Shown here: piece after piece, positions 22,928 to 36,800 of the stretch
How positions within the stretch are numbered: the stretch's first letter is position 1
Layout of the letters: each line of letters starts with the position of its first letter
Source: Drosophila persimilis
Lineage: Eukaryota; Arthropoda; Insecta; Diptera; Drosophilidae
NCBI RefSeq assembly: GCF_003286085.1
Contig: NW_020825289.1
Location: 7,254,001-7,318,000 of the forward strand
DNA length: 64,000 bases
Reading direction: 5' to 3'
The notes under the pieces: model-generated
Told to the model about the DNA's origin: nothing
Seen by the model: only the letters and a program-made list of their open reading frames with translations
Databases searched by the model: none
Position numbers and translations under genes: made by a program

Positions 22928-24337
22928 TGCATGCCATTAGGCAAATGAGCTGGCGATTATGCTTCATTGCGTGAAATGTTCTCAAAGCCCACACTGAGAA
23001 CCAAGAAAAGCCGCACTCTGAAGGCAATTTGTCGCTCTCAACGCACTTGCCGATAATAAATTCAATGTGGAAGTGTGAGAGGGGTGTGGAAATATCATTG
23101 AACTCGCGCCATGTATTTGACAAATTGCATGAGATATTCAAATTTGTCTGTGGAAAGAATGGGCCTGAGTTTCAGCCAAGGCTGTGCGCGATAGGCATAA
23201 ATCATTTGACTCCAACTGGAGAAGTGGAGAACTGGAGAAGTGGAGCCTGGACAAGACACTACAGACATTGTATGTGGCCTGGGAATAGGCGTTTTCTTTT
23301 ATTACTTATCAAGAATTTAAGATCTTGACCGATTGTTAGTCATTCAGACATATTTGAAATGTTTTTGGGCGTATGAGCGATGCCGAGCCCTGTCTCATTT
23401 GCGAAACTTGCATTTCACCTTTCCGACTTCCTCTGGGAATAGCAGCTCCCGTGAATCATTAACCATAAATTGAGTGCTGTTCACTGCCTCGATATGGTCA
23501 CGCCAGCACCGAGCGGCATCATCATCATCATCCACATGACCTCAATTGTCGCGCGCTAGTCGCGACTTTTTGGCGTGATTTTGTGCTGACAACCTTGGCC
23601 TTAGAACGAATCATTATGATGGAACAACCGATATAATAGTATGCGACTGGTAAATACATATATCTATGGCAATCATCTAACGGCAGTTGATCAATTTTCA
23701 CAGCTACAGCAGAACGCTGAAAATCTATTAACAGGGGAACACAGGCGCCCAACCCCAACCCACACACAGCGATCGCGCTGACATTGCAAAACTAAAAATA
23801 AACTTTAGAAAATGAACAATATGCAATAATACAGACTACCGTTAGGCCCGTGCCCGTCTGGGGCGGCTGCTAGATTAATTGCACTTTGATTGCGGGCCAT
23901 TGCAATGTCAGAGCGAGGGAGCGAGCAAATCGGAAGCACAAAACACTAGTAAGCCGCATGGAAATCGCGCTGCAGTCGCTGGAAGCAGTCGAGGCGGAAG
24001 CTGGCGCTGCACCGCGTCTCTGACTTGGAGATCGGATCGACAGTAAACACACGTGGAATGAACTTTAATGCGTGGGTTTATATTCAGGATCGGGCTTTCG
24101 TAGTTAAGTGTGTTCAATAAATACTTACAGGCTATTTTAAACATGTGTAACACAATCTTTAGTTAGCAACTACATAATACAACTTATCGAACGGTAGGCG
24201 CAGGCGGAGGCGGAGGCTTAGGCGTAGGATTTAGGCTTAGTCGAAGGAGGAGGCGGTGGCTCTGGCGAATAGAGAGGCCCGCTTGCTAGGCACACGAGCA
24301 GCTTTTCTCGCAGGAGACACCGCCACAGGAATAAATA

Positions 24338-26214
24338 CTACAACTTTAGCTGCTTTTTCACCTGCTGCCGCTCCTGTTTGCGCTCACGCTGCTGCAGGAA
24401 CTCCCGCCGCAGCTCACTGGACCGCATCTCCAGGATGCAGTTGAGCTTGCTGTTGATCTGCTCGGCTGTGTGGGTGTCAGTGTCGAAGTCGTAGTGCTTA
24501 AATCGAATATTGCTGGTCATGAAGAAGCCGAAAGAGTTTCCCGGACTGCTTGGGGAGTGGGCGATCCCGGCACTGCTGCTGCCCGTGCCCGTGTTTAGCG
24601 TGGTCACGCTGGCATTGATGGGCGCCGAGGTGCAGCCGGAAGGCAGGGAGGAAGAGGAGGAATTTGACTTTAGCCAGATACGAAGCAGAGCCTTCAGGTG
24701 ACGCCTCTCCACAATCTCGCAATGAGCCACCAAATCGATGGGCGTGGAAACGGGCTTTTTCTGCGGCCAGAACTTGGCATTCTTATACTGGTCGATCTCG
24801 ATCCTCTCGCCGGAGATGCCCAACGTGACGTCGGACTTGAAGAAACGCTTGTCGATGATGTTTAGGCGGAAGCTGCGATGCATGGGTGCCTCCAGCATAT
24901 CGTTGTGATTGAGCAGGCGCTTCTCGTACTCCTTGACATTGTCATGCGGACTGTCGTCGACGTCTCCATCTCCCTCACCGCCTCCGACTGCTCCTCCACC
25001 TGGATCGGCTGCTCCTCCGTTTAACGTGATATTCTTCAGAGCCCTTAACGCTGCATCGGCCAAAGTGGCCTTATCATCCTCGGAGGTCATCGATTTGTTG
25101 CCCAGCTGTCCGGGGTAGTCCACCCTGGTGACGGGCGCCAAGGGACGCCGCTCTGCCAGAGTCAGGTGCGAAAATCCAAACTTTGAGCAAGGCTCGCGAT
25201 TGTCTAGAGGCGGGAAGTCTTCCATGTCGTCGTTGTCCTCGGTCATGTAGAGGCCATAGTGCTGCAACGATTTCAGTGGCACATCTGGATACTGCAGGGA
25301 GGTCTTATAGCAGACGAAACCAATAACCTCCTGGATCTTGGCAGTGGAGAGCACGCAGACCTTTAGGGGATAGTTTCGGTCTGGCTCTGGCAGCATGTTT
25401 AGATAGACATTGATGCGCTTCGTCTGCATGCCCACCTGAGAGGTGCCATCGAAGCGGGCGAACTCGATGAACTTGTTTTGCGTCTGCTTGGGGCTCTTCG
25501 CCAGTTGTTCCGTCAACATGCTCTGCACCCCTTCGTCGGACAGCTCATCATCGTTCGCCTTTTTCTCCTTTGGGATGGTTGGCTTGATATTTGGTATTTC
25601 CTTGCGCTTGAAGAAATCTTTGTCGTCGGGCGGCTGCACTTCCTCGTTGTAGTTAATGCTCTTGATGCGCGCCGCCCTCCTCTTGGCAATGTCCAGTTTC
25701 TCCAGCTTTTGGGCAGTGTTGGACCGAAAACGATGCGCCCCCACCTCGGGGTACATCTGAATGTCGAACGAGTGTGTCGACATGTCCTCCTAAATAGAAA
25801 TTCATTAATTAATTAAAAATAGGTGCATAGTTAGGTTCGTTAGTTAAGGCCAGTCGAAAGCCGATCTAGACGAAAACAAATTTCACACGCCCCGTAGTCT
25901 GCTCCAATCGCTGGATTCTTTGATATTACCTCATCATCGCTCAGGTCCAGTCCGGGGTAGCACATAAAGTCCACTTCCTGCATTGGCGCATCCGGATGCC
26001 GTGTATTTCTGTCCGGTAGTGCACTGGCCAGCGGCGGCTTCAACGGTCTCCGCCTGTGAGATTCCACCCCAGCCGAAGAGTTGAATTTTCTCAAATAATG
26101 CTTTGGCATGTCATCGCTCAGCATCACGGTCTCGCACATCCCGGTGTCGTCGGTTGAGATGAAGGAGTTGCGTATGTGGGACAGCAGCCAATGCTGGTTT
26201 GAGTAGGTGGCCAT
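24338..26214 (-). CDS. Sin1: Sin1, TORC2 subunit (MAPKAP1 orthologue)
   Basis: Two coding exons, 25930-26214 and 24338-25789 (140-bp intron, phase 0), give 578 residues. The start is the first [12 protein letters not shown], at 26214. The N-terminus has the Sin1 hallmark [29 protein letters not shown] follows at about 118-127. A CRIM domain starts near residue 208 (FDGTSQVG...INVYL) and includes [17 protein letters not shown] at about 286-303. A C-terminal PH domain (about 400-550) begins [28 protein letters not shown] Ser/Gly/Thr-rich insert of about 45 residues interrupts the PH fold. Sin1 holds TORC2 together and presents Akt and other AGC kinases to TOR through CRIM. The PH domain binds membrane phosphoinositide. 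The gene is head to head with the zinc-finger gene to its right. Confidence 0.95.
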
Positions 26215-26541
26215 GTTTGAAGACAAATGGTTTTATTTTTGTAAATTACTTTTATTTCTATTTATCTGCATCGAGCAAAATACACTAGCGCGTCCCACAA
26301 ACTGTGAACCAGTGACTTATCGCAGGTATTTTTATATAGCGCAGTCACGGCTACCACACTATACTTAAACAATTTGCAATGCAAAGTAGTCATATATAAT
26401 TAAAAATTTCGCAATGAACTAGATGTAAAATCTGAATTGTCTATGCATTAGATAACCATTACAAGTTGTCCAGTAACATACGATTTCGTTCCAAAAGAGT
26501 ATTTAGTATGTATATCGCAGTGAAAAGTGGCGTGGTATTTT

Positions 26542-26553
26542 TTCGGTATTTTC
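26542..26553 (+). promoter_or_regulatory. core-promoter Motif 6-like element
   Basis: TTCGGTATTTTC matches 11 of 12 positions of the Drosophila core-promoter Motif 6 consensus KTYRGTATWTTT. It lies 12 bp upstream of the Motif 1 element, the usual pairing at housekeeping promoters. Confidence 0.5.
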
Positions 26554-26564
26554 TTCGGCTGCTG

Positions 26565-26574
26565 TGGTCACACT
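26565..26574 (+). promoter_or_regulatory. core-promoter Motif 1 element (M1BP site)
   Basis: TGGTCACACT is an exact match to the ten-base heart of Motif 1 (YGGTCACACTR). It sits 166 bp upstream of the zinc-finger start codon and on its strand, so it probably serves that gene first. Confidence 0.6.
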
Positions 26575-26739
26575 CTTGCCCACCATATGACTTTTTCCAG
26601 ACGCGAAAATTAGACAATTTCAGAATTTAGTTTCAAAGTAAGTTTTCGCGATGTTCTCATGCACAGACTGCAATTACAGTATGCTCAACTTTTTCAGTAC
26701 ACATAACTGCATCGCCTCAATGTTGTAGCAAGGGTTAAA

Positions 26740-27689
26740 ATGGCGGGCATCGAGGTTGAATTCGACGAGACTGCGGTCAATCAGTTTAGCTGCAAGCGTT
26801 GCGACCGCGTAAGTATCTTCATGAATCGGTATATTTCCTAAACTCCCGAACGATTTCTTACTACAGACGTTCAAGAGCAAACGCGACCAGACCCTTCACC
26901 GCCAGGAGGTTCATAATCACAACAAAACTACCTATGAATGCAAGCTTTGTGCAAAGAGTTTTTGCAACTCGGGCAACCTGGATCGCCATATGAAGGTGCA
27001 CAACGACGTGCGGCCGTTTGTCTGCAACATATGCTCGAAGGCGTTCGCCCAGGCAGTCAACCTTCAGCGCCACTTCGCGGTCCACAGTGGCGAGCGGCCG
27101 TTCACGTGCAACTTCTGCAACAAGTCCTTCACGCAGCAGAGCAACATGAAGCGCCATAAAATGACACACACCGGTGAGAAGCCGTTCCGCTGTCAGCGGT
27201 GTGGGCGCTACTTCTCCCAGCTCGTGAACCTCAAGAAGCACAAGCTCGGACACCTCAACGCCAAACCCTACCAGTGCAATTACTGTGAAAAGGGGTTCAC
27301 CCAGCTCTCAAACTTCAAGCGTCACCTTCAGTCGCACATCAAGGAGGGCGTGGACGTCGATGTGCCCGCGTCGATTCAAGCGGCGGCGGCCCTGGCGAGG
27401 GAACGTCTCGAAGCGGAGCAGAAACCGTAAGGAATCTACGACCATCCTACTCCCAAGTACTAATGTATTTCCCTCTTTCAGGAGTTTCTTTGAGTGCATG
27501 GTTTGTCGAGCTATTTTCGATACGTTCATTGACTACGAGAAGCACGAGAGCAAATGCAATGAGGATAATGAGCGGGCCGCACTAGAGGTCAATCAAATGT
27601 CCCACATGCATCCCGATGACTATTTGCCCATGAAGTTTGCGGTGCCCGACCTGGACACGCACGAGATCATAATCGAGACTACACATTAG
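26740..27689 (+). CDS. C2H2 zinc-finger protein, multi-finger
   Basis: Three coding exons, 26740-26808, 26867-27426 and 27482-27689, give 278 residues. The first intron (58 bp) falls inside finger 1, just after its second cysteine. The second (55 bp, phase 2) restores CCG across the junction and bypasses an in-frame TAA at 27428. About six classical fingers run in tandem with TGEKPF-type linkers (SGERPF, TGEKPF): CKRCDRTF, CKLCAKSF, CNICSKAF, CNFCNKSF, CQRCGRYF and CNYCEKGF. After an Ala/Glu linker comes a seventh diverged finger (CMVCRAIF...HESKC), with Cys in place of the last His. A sequence-specific DNA-binding nuclear protein is expected. A poly(A) signal lies at 27876-27881. It may correspond to melanogaster CG17385, from memory and unverified. 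Confidence 0.9.
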
Positions 27690-27881
27690 AGTTGCGATAA
27701 TGTTAGACACACGGACATAATTACACAAACAACAACACACAGAGCTACACCTACACCTACACATACAAATAGCAATGAAAACGCGTCTGGAAAATTGTAA
27801 AAACCATTGCATGAATTATTCATACTATATACCATATGCAGGCCAACCCAACCTAGTTCTCCACTGAAATACAGCAATAAA

Positions 27882-30800
27882 TGCAGTAAATATACTTAAT
27901 ATATGAGTATATTATCAGTTTTTGTCTGCTTAATCAGCCCGATTTCTGTTTACATTGTATGGGGATAATGGATGATGGCTGCTAAGGCTTTAGTAGCTCT
28001 AAAAGCCCTTAACTACACGGTTTATGTGTGATTTTATGGCCCATATGATTTTTGCTGAATTTCATTGTCACATCATTAAACGGAATCGCTCGTGCGTAAG
28101 TTCCGAACATTTGCAGTGCGTAATATGTCGCTTTAATGGAACATTTACTGCAGCTGTAAAATTCTCCTCCCTGGCAAACATTCTTGCGTCATTAACATTG
28201 GAAAAGACTCTCCTTAAAGGCACGAAAAGTCAATCGCAACGCAGAGAGATGGTTAAAGAGAGATATCTGCCGTAGCTGCCTGACAGGGCGGTAATTTATA
28301 CATATGTTCCACTGATTTATCCTACGTTCTTGGTTATTTGATTGAAACTAATTAAGGGCACGTTCCGGACTTGTTTACAAGCCACCAGCAGCAGAAACCA
28401 CAGGAACCATACATGGAACCATAATTGATCGGAGATTCGTTGTTATCAGCACCCGGATGACAGCCGTGGGCCATGCATGGCCTTGGGCTCTCTGGCTCTC
28501 CTCGTTTTTGCTGCTGCAGCGCCAGTAAATCAAACTATTTGTACCTCTCTTCTGCTACTTTCGCTCTCCGGGCAATAATATTTCATGTTCACATCGTTGT
28601 CCTGCTACATTATCCCTCTTTACCCGCTCGTATATGCTTGTGGATTGTGTGTGCGTTCAATTGGCTCGACTCGCCACTGCCTGGAGCCTCGGATTAATAG
28701 GTCCACATTTATTAGGCTGGCCAATGTCATTTGTTATAAATTTATTAGTGCCACTGCCTGGCGAGTTCTCAATGCTGCTCTCATACCTACATACATACAT
28801 ATATGTTTCCGTTTTCATGGCTTGAATGTCCGTTGCAGATTTCCCCGAGTGTGTTTTTAAATGAAATCAATAGCGGGTCCTATTCGCGGACTCTATTGGA
28901 CTGTACTTTTTTTTGTAGCACAAATATTTGTTCACCGGGATTGTATGGCCATAGCCGTTCGATCCCCCCATCGGTCGCCATCGGTTATTTGGCCAACGCC
29001 GCGCAGCATGCAAATAATCAAATGGGGATGCACAAACATTCAGAAGGGACTGGTGGTGGCAGCTGTGACCTCACAATGCCCAAGGCAGGGGTAATGAGTT
29101 CTGGGTGTCATTAAAGTTGACAAAGACAAACAGAGACCAACATTTGTGGACACTTGAGGCATGAGACCCCTGAAGATAGGCAACGGAATTCGTAACTTTT
29201 GTGGCATTCAATATATTCCACAGCTTTCAACTTTAAACGGTGAAGTTACGCCCTAAAGTTGCTTAGCGCCGCTGTTAAAAGCCACTTTAAAGCCAATTTC
29301 CTTTTGACATATTTTATGCCAACGTCCACGCACACCACGGGGAGGAAGGACAGCCCGCATGTCCTAAATTGATTTGGCAAATGTTCAGCCATCATCATCA
29401 TTATCAGCTATGGCTTGTTTGGTGGTGGCACTGCTGTTCCAAGTACATGTAGAAACCGCAAAATGGTAGCCAAGTCAACGGCAGTCACTGGAAGAAGCCA
29501 CAGAACACTAGCTGAAAAGATGTTCGGTGCTCCTGTGTCGGTGTTCGGGCTGGCATCGCTTTGACGTTAGTGGCCACACATTATGGCCACCAAGTGACTG
29601 CCAGCGACAACATCAGAGCCAGCTACCAGACCCACATCGAGCAGTCGTTTTGAGGCAGCTACAGGCACACGTGAGAGGGGCGTATCCAAATGCAATCGCC
29701 CAAGAGCACTGCGGTTTTTGCACGCTAATATGCCACAAAAGTCTACCATAATTGAGTTTTACATGCCCCGATGCAGCAAACCTAACAAAACCGATTGCGT
29801 GGTGGTTCTGTTATTTTCTGCTTCGGGCCATCGGTGCGGATGAACTATAATTAGACATATGGCAGACGGCAATTGAATTTTATTGCAGCAGAACAACAGA
29901 AATAACGGCCATCCGAACAGATACGAGAATCCCCATTCGATTGTCCAAAGTATGTAAACAGATTTCAATAGATGGATCTGGGATACATACATATGTGCGA
30001 AATCTATCGAAATGAAGTCATTGCTTCGCCAGGATATTCGTATTTAGGAGTATTTGATATGTTTTTGCCTTTTGTATTGGCCTTGTATTTTGCGTATGCC
30101 ACTCACAGCGGATGTTTTGACTGTCGAAACGTGACACTCACAGACAGTTTGTCCTTCTGTGTCTGTGTGTTTGTGTCTCTCCTCCATGGAAAGGCAATAG
30201 AAATGGTTTCCACAGTGTCACACACATATGCAGGATGGTTGTCAAACACGCAGCCCGCTTAAACTAACGCCTCCGCCTGGCGCTGTGTGTGCGTGAGTGG
30301 GTTTCGGGGCAGGTTAATTTGGGAAATGTGCAAAGCACCCAGCGGGCAGAAGGCCAGGTGGCAGGAACACTCGTATCCCACCATTGTGTGGAGAACTGTC
30401 ACTGGCTTAATCGGGGCCCGCCTCTCGGGGCCAATATAATTGCCATGTGTTGGAATTTCGGGTGTCATCATTTTGGGGCATGAAATGGAAGTTGAGGCAA
30501 TTGCTTATGACTTCGTTTGCCTGAGTGGCTGCCTGTTTAGGCAATCAACACATTGGACTCTGACACTAACGTAATGTGATTAGAGATAGATCTGAATACA
30601 ACGAAGGGAAATCTAAAGAGCCGTAACTATAAACAACCTTGCAGAAGCGTATCCTCTCGTTTATCTGACAATCAGTTCATTCCCTTTTGACGCCTTTCAC
30701 TCGGCAAATGAAGATAAAAGTGTTAAGCGGGTACGTGCCCAAACAATGACCACAACTTAGCCTAGGATAATGGAAATTTATGTGCGTTAAATAGTCGAAA

Positions 30801-33800
30801 TGTGCACACCCATCACTCATGGATGGGGCAGGATGCTGTTGTGGTGTTGTCGTCCAGTGCGCCACTTGACACAGATTGAAACGAAGCGTTCAAGCTGTTG
30901 ACCCGTTGCACATGCAAATTAGAGGTCTGCACAGCAGGCGACACACATATTTGAATAAATTAGGTCAACAGATATTAAATGGTATTCGTTTGTTTCATTC
31001 ATTGCATTAAATCCCCTGGTGGCATTAAACAAATTAAATTCTCGGCTGCCGGGAATGCCGCCTTCCACTCCCTTTGCATATCAAAGGGTTGCTCGGTCAT
31101 CTGGTCCATCGTCCATAGTGCACATAGTTCATAAATATTTTATGAGTTGCTTGAATGCCGGACATCCCCTCACGTCCGCCCTCCCTTACATTCGCTATCT
31201 AATTTGTTATTCCGATTCGGACATGAAGATGAACTACCTGGAGAACAGTTTCAAAAGAGATTTAAACAATTGTGCAATAGATAAAGCACGATAGACACAT
31301 TCACATTCAGGAATAACGGGATTTTGTACCTTTCTCTGTGTGTTCTGTGATGGCAATTCATTTAATTGTTGCGGCAATCGAGTTGGTTTGTCCGTGTCAG
31401 TGGCAGCCATCTTCCCACGTCCGCTTCGGTGCGTGTCTGCGTCCGGTTCGAGTTCGGATTCCAATCCTTGAGTGCTAACTACGAGTATCTCCGTTGGGGG
31501 TACAGCGGTCTTCATTATGGGGATTGTTTATCGGTTGCATAGACTGTTTGCCTCGTTGATTAGAAGGTGGTGCATGGCAGTGGCATATGGGGTTGTGCAG
31601 GAGCATTAAGTGCCAATATTGCGTATACGCCTGCTGGACGCAGCAGTGGAACTGCACTAAAAGTTTGAAGCTGTGAGTGGGGGGTATTCGCTTCTATGTT
31701 CTATCTTTGCTTATTGCTTTCTTTCCCATACTCTCCGTTGAAAATATTGATTAGCTCTGCAGATTTTGTCATTGATTTGAATTTTAAATGAGAGCCACAT
31801 AAAATTCAATATATATTCAAATATGAGCAACAGACTGAAGTAGAACCACAAACCCCAGACCCAGCCACAACCAACCACTGCATAACGCTGTATTTGGACT
31901 ACAAATAATACAGAAATTACAGAGAGTCGACCGGGACCCGCTTCTAATTACAAACGAGATTACTGCGTATTAATGTCTCATTAAATATTTCATTTGATTC
32001 CCTTTTCATATTGTATTTGCTGGCTCCTCTGTTATTAAAACTCAATTTCGAGTGTTTGCATTCTATTTTTGTGCGGCGATGGCATAAATTTCGAAAGCAG
32101 CTTTGCGTTGACAAAGAACATACTTTGTTCGGGGATAATTTTAGATAAATACATTTTGCTCGGCCATTAAGGGAAAGGAGTCCCGGGCACATGAGTCCAT
32201 GAGCTCCAGCTCTGGCTTAGGCCAAGATTTATGGCTCACAGAAGTTGGAGATCCGAGTCGAGTATGTGGAGAGAGAGACAGCCTAGGTAAGCCGAGGAAT
32301 ATTTCAATTTGCTTGCCACATTTTTAATATACAAGCGGAAATTGCAGACAATTTTCCCTCCACCTCTCGCACGCCATATAAGAAAAGAAAGGAAAACCAC
32401 TCTCTATTATGGCTTCGGTGATTGCCTCAAATATTTTACAGCTGTCTGAAAGCTGCCGTTGATGTGGAACTAAATGCTCATCGTTTAGGACAGAATGGGG
32501 GCAGAAAGCCAGTCAGGATGCCACACATTCGAGTCCATTTGGGGCAAGTCAGACAAAATGCGTGCCACAAATTTTCGCACACAATTTGTAAATGAAAAAA
32601 GGGAACATCTCTCGCAGTATCCCCCTCTCGTTGGTCTCTTCTGGAAACCAAAGAGATGAAGATTGAGAGTTGGGGAGAAATCTCTGAGGATTTGCACATC
32701 AAACATTTTCATCGCACTCGATTTTCGATTGGAATTCCGTTTGTCATCTTTGGCAGCAAACAATATGCTTGGCTAAATCTGTAATCTGTGCCTGGTTGAG
32801 CTTGAGGGCCACTCCAGCGATGACTCAATCTTTTCCAATCATTTATCATCGAGAGGAGATCCTAGCCATCTCAATCGAGCCACTGACCCCGATCAAAGCT
32901 AATCAGTTGGGTGGAAACTAGGCCTTGATATGATACTGATTCCTTGATCCCGTGGCTTATGAAGTTGGGGAATACCACTTCACATGGGAAATCGAGATTT
33001 TCTCTGCGAATTTCTCTGCCGGTAAGCCCTTTTCGTTTACATTCTAATGAGAGGCAGCTGCTCGTAAACAGGGAAAAAACAGGCAGTGAAAATAAACAAA
33101 AAGAAATGCAAGAAAATTTTGCAAATATAAAGTTTTTAGGGAGAAGAAGAGAGAAAAAATAAATATATAAAGAGAAAGAGAGCGAGAAAGTGGGTCATGT
33201 TGCTAAACAAAGAAACTCTCTGGGAAAACTCTCGACGCGTGGCATGTTTTTCCTTCGCTCCAGTTTAAACCCTGAGATGCCTGTACGGGTTTATTTTTAC
33301 ACTCGCGTTGCTTTTATTTGCAATGTATTTTTTATGCTGGTCCGAAATGAGTTTTCCCCGAATGTCTGGTGGGAAATTGTCCAGCGCTATCGGACGGCCA
33401 TAATAAGCGTAATTACTGCCCACTTTCACCGACAATTTTTTGCAAATTTAACTAGTCATTTCCATTAATCATAACGGCCGGAAGCACTGCATTAAAGTTT
33501 CAGTAATGATTCTTCTCACCACTACTGATGGACGGCAGAGTGTCTAAATAAATATTTACATATATTTCCTTTGAAACAGTTTTCACCGGGCACTCTGCGC
33601 CCACAGAGGGTGCAATAAGTTTTCTGTTACTTTAGCTTTTCCCGGAAGATTTCCTTTGTTAAATCCGGAAAACTCAGTTGTCAAAGGCAGAACAAATTCA
33701 CAAATAGTCGGTGGGCGAATGGCAGCTCAATGTACTCGTGTTGCCAACATAAGACCTCAAGATTTCCACTTATAGGTGGAGGCAAGTGCTGCAGAGTGCT

Positions 33801-36800
33801 CTTAGTATTTGTTGTGCACACAACACAATTCAAGCAAAAAATTTCACTCGGAAGCCAAGGCACAGAGGGATATGGATATGGCCATACCCAGAGCCATTTC
33901 GAATGCACGTAGCTGCTTCAATGGAAGTCCAGGAGCAGCAGATGGGACAGTGTCACAAGGCGGAAGTAGCTGCCTCTCTATCTGTCTTTCTTTCACTTGA
34001 CTGACTCTGACTGTCACTCAGGGCTGACTGCCGGACTGGCAGACTGATGCAAGCGGCTTGGTCGAGTGGGACAGTCGTCGAATGTCAAACACTTTGTCAA
34101 AAAGTGCAGGGCGCATAAATCAAACTGCAGCTCACTCCAGTCATTGTTGCCCTCTAGCCTCTTCTGGCAGTTGATTTGAATTGCTGAACAGTCGAGGAAC
34201 TCTTTTAAATAGAATTCCAGTGGCGAAGCCATTAAGATGCATGAGTCGAAGGAATCCATTGAGAAATTTCGTATTGTTATAGTGCTGTGGCAGGCAGGAA
34301 CAACCGCATTTCAAAATGACAGTAGAAATGGAGTATGGATTTTCTCCGCCTGCTACTACCTGCTAAGGTCCCCAAATGTTGCAAAATTACACGTTTACCT
34401 TGGTTCGACTGTCGTAACTTTTTCGATTTCATAAATCTCTGCGGGCTTCGGGTCCAGACCAGAGGGAATGCGAATGGGAGTGGAAGTTGCCTAACTGGCA
34501 ATGACTTTGTTCTTTTTTGTGCAACGAGGCGCCGCAGAACTTTTTTGGGGAACATAAGCTGCACAAACAAACAAACGGACAGATATACCATGCAACGATG
34601 ACTGGCTTTCTGGCACTATACAAGCGGGCGCTGCACATATGCCCATGCCAGAGTGGAGTGAATGCCACTGCCGGATTTGCTGCAGTGTCGGGTGGAGTGC
34701 TAAAAACTGTAAGCTCAGCTTACTAAGCTGATTTCCATCGGTTAAGTACTTTATGTTCAGTTGTCAGCTCGAAATGCGACGCATTCGCAGGACTCCCACT
34801 CAAATTCAAATTTCGCCCTGTTACCTGGGCTCAGGGACTCAATGCGACTACTCGACTTGACGGCTGATTAGCTTTATTATGCAGCATTTTCCGGGAAATC
34901 CATTTTAAGCTCTCCGTTGCCTCTCGGATTCCGCTGTAAACGGACTCCCTCCTTAATTAGTATTCATGGCAGAGCCCCGTGGAGATTCGACAGATGGGAC
35001 AGGATATTCAATATTTGTACACGGCTACGAGGAAATTCAAAAGGGTGTACAGAATACGAGCTCCTGGGGCAGTGGAAATCCCACATGAAGTCACTATAAA
35101 ATTCTATATTATTCTCTGGAAACAAGTGCAGGTCGTAATTAGCCTATTGTGTGCGGTGCCTTTGTTTCCCCATCAGTCTTCGGGCATTGCTAAATATCGG
35201 CCACATGATATCTTAAAATTCAAGTAATTTAGCGTTAAGATTGTCACGTTTGTTCAAGCAAATCGAACGCTTAAGACAAACGACAGAAGGCACAACAACA
35301 ACACGGCGCACACGGCGTATGTGTAATGTGTGAAAAATGAGAGCAGTCTGCCGCCAAGCTTTAGTGGGAAGTGACTAGAAGGCTGTGAGGGCGCGTCCTT
35401 GAAACTAAGGACCAAACCCCGAAATAGAAACATTTTTGGGGCATTCAAGAGCATAGGATGAGTCAGAGGAGCAGCAGCAAGAGCAGGAGCATCAGCAGGA
35501 GCAGGAGCAATCTTACTTAACAGAAAATATATTGTGACAGAGCCATTTTCAATGGCTTCGAGGGATGTTCTTGTAGTTCCACCCTACTCAAGGACACAGA
35601 AGTGCACGAACTGATGTCTGAACCCACTCGGGAGGCTACTTACATGCCGCTTAGATTAATGTTTGCCCTGGCAGACACAAAGGATATTTGATAAATGATC
35701 CCTGACATTATGTGCCACTGCCACCCCATCCGATGCTCAATATGTGTAAGTACATTTCTAAGAGTACACCGTCTCCCTCTTCTGGGATAGACAGACCTGT
35801 TTAGAGGACAAAGACGTAAAGAGTCGGTGGCAACATGTGTGTTTTCGTTTCCCATCATAGGTACACTCAAAATTAATTGGCAAACTAATTGACATTTGAA
35901 ATGCATTCAGATGTGCCCATGCACCTGTCCTGGTCATGGCCACTGTCAAAAAGCCTTCCCAAGCAAGCGACAGGCCGAATACAGGCTCGTGTGTAAACGA
36001 CCAGTGGCACAGTGGCACAGTGGCCCAGTCCCCGTTGCATGCCTCAACACACCCCAACGTTTGTATCCTGACATAACAAACCACACACAAAATGTCATAT
36101 TAAAGTAATTAAGTGCCATAACAACTTTGAGGCAGAAGCAGAGTCCCAGCCCGTAGACCGTATCTCATGGCTTGTAGGATAAATTGGCTTATTGACTCAT
36201 TAGCCCAGTTTTGAGGGTCATTAGGCAAGGCATTGCAGGGACCCGACCATGAGGAATTTAATAAAAACAGCCCCGACAAAGTACATATATAAATTTGCAT
36301 AGAAATGTCTGGGGACATGGACAGGACACTGCTGTTGGCACGAGATTGTGTGCATAATCTTATCGAATGATTTAGTTCTGCTGGTCCTGCTGCTGGCGGC
36401 TCCTTTGTGATGATGCCTATCCCCCGGTTATCTGCCTGGACACGGACAAATGAGCAGCCTGAACAGTAAACTACCCCCGAGCAACAGCCGCTTCCAGTTA
36501 CCGGATGAGATGGGGGATGGAGCCAATTACCTCACTTTTTTGTCATGGAAATATATTTAAAATCCTGGCAACTACCGGGAGGATATGCCTTGTAATCCTG
36601 TTCCAATCGCTTCGATTTTACATTCACCTCTCGAAATGCATGACCGACGTCAGTCTCTCTTTACAAAGTATTTTGTTTCGTTTTTTTTTATTTACAATTA
36701 TTGACATATCTGAGCGTGTCCGCTTTCCGTGGAAAAGATACATACATTTTATTGCTTCCTTTGACGGACATAAGAATTTCACGTTAAATTCAATCAACAT

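Larger units (their letters stand above)
17245..24337. other. intergenic region between LARP6 and Sin1 genes
   Basis: The first 300 bases are strongly pyrimidine-rich on the plus strand (CTCTTA and CTCTCT words). Read on the LARP6 strand this is a GAGA-rich leader or promoter, with an E-box core-promoter motif at 17650-17659. The rest shows a GACGGT repeat (18196-18229), CAACAA runs (18830-18890), a GGGTCT repeat (22904-22927) and a GGC/GGA-rich tract just beyond the Sin1 stop (about 24190-24250). I see no coding exon with splice support. Confidence 0.55.
26215..26739. promoter_or_regulatory. shared promoter region of Sin1 and zinc-finger gene
   Basis: This 525-bp interval separates two divergent start codons and must hold both transcription starts. 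It contains a Drosophila core-promoter Motif 1 (TGGTCACACT, 26565-26574), a Motif 6-like site (TTCGGTATTTTC, 26542-26553) and a second GGTATTTTTT nearby. This pair is typical of broad, TATA-less housekeeping promoters bound by M1BP. No TATA box is evident. Confidence 0.7.
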
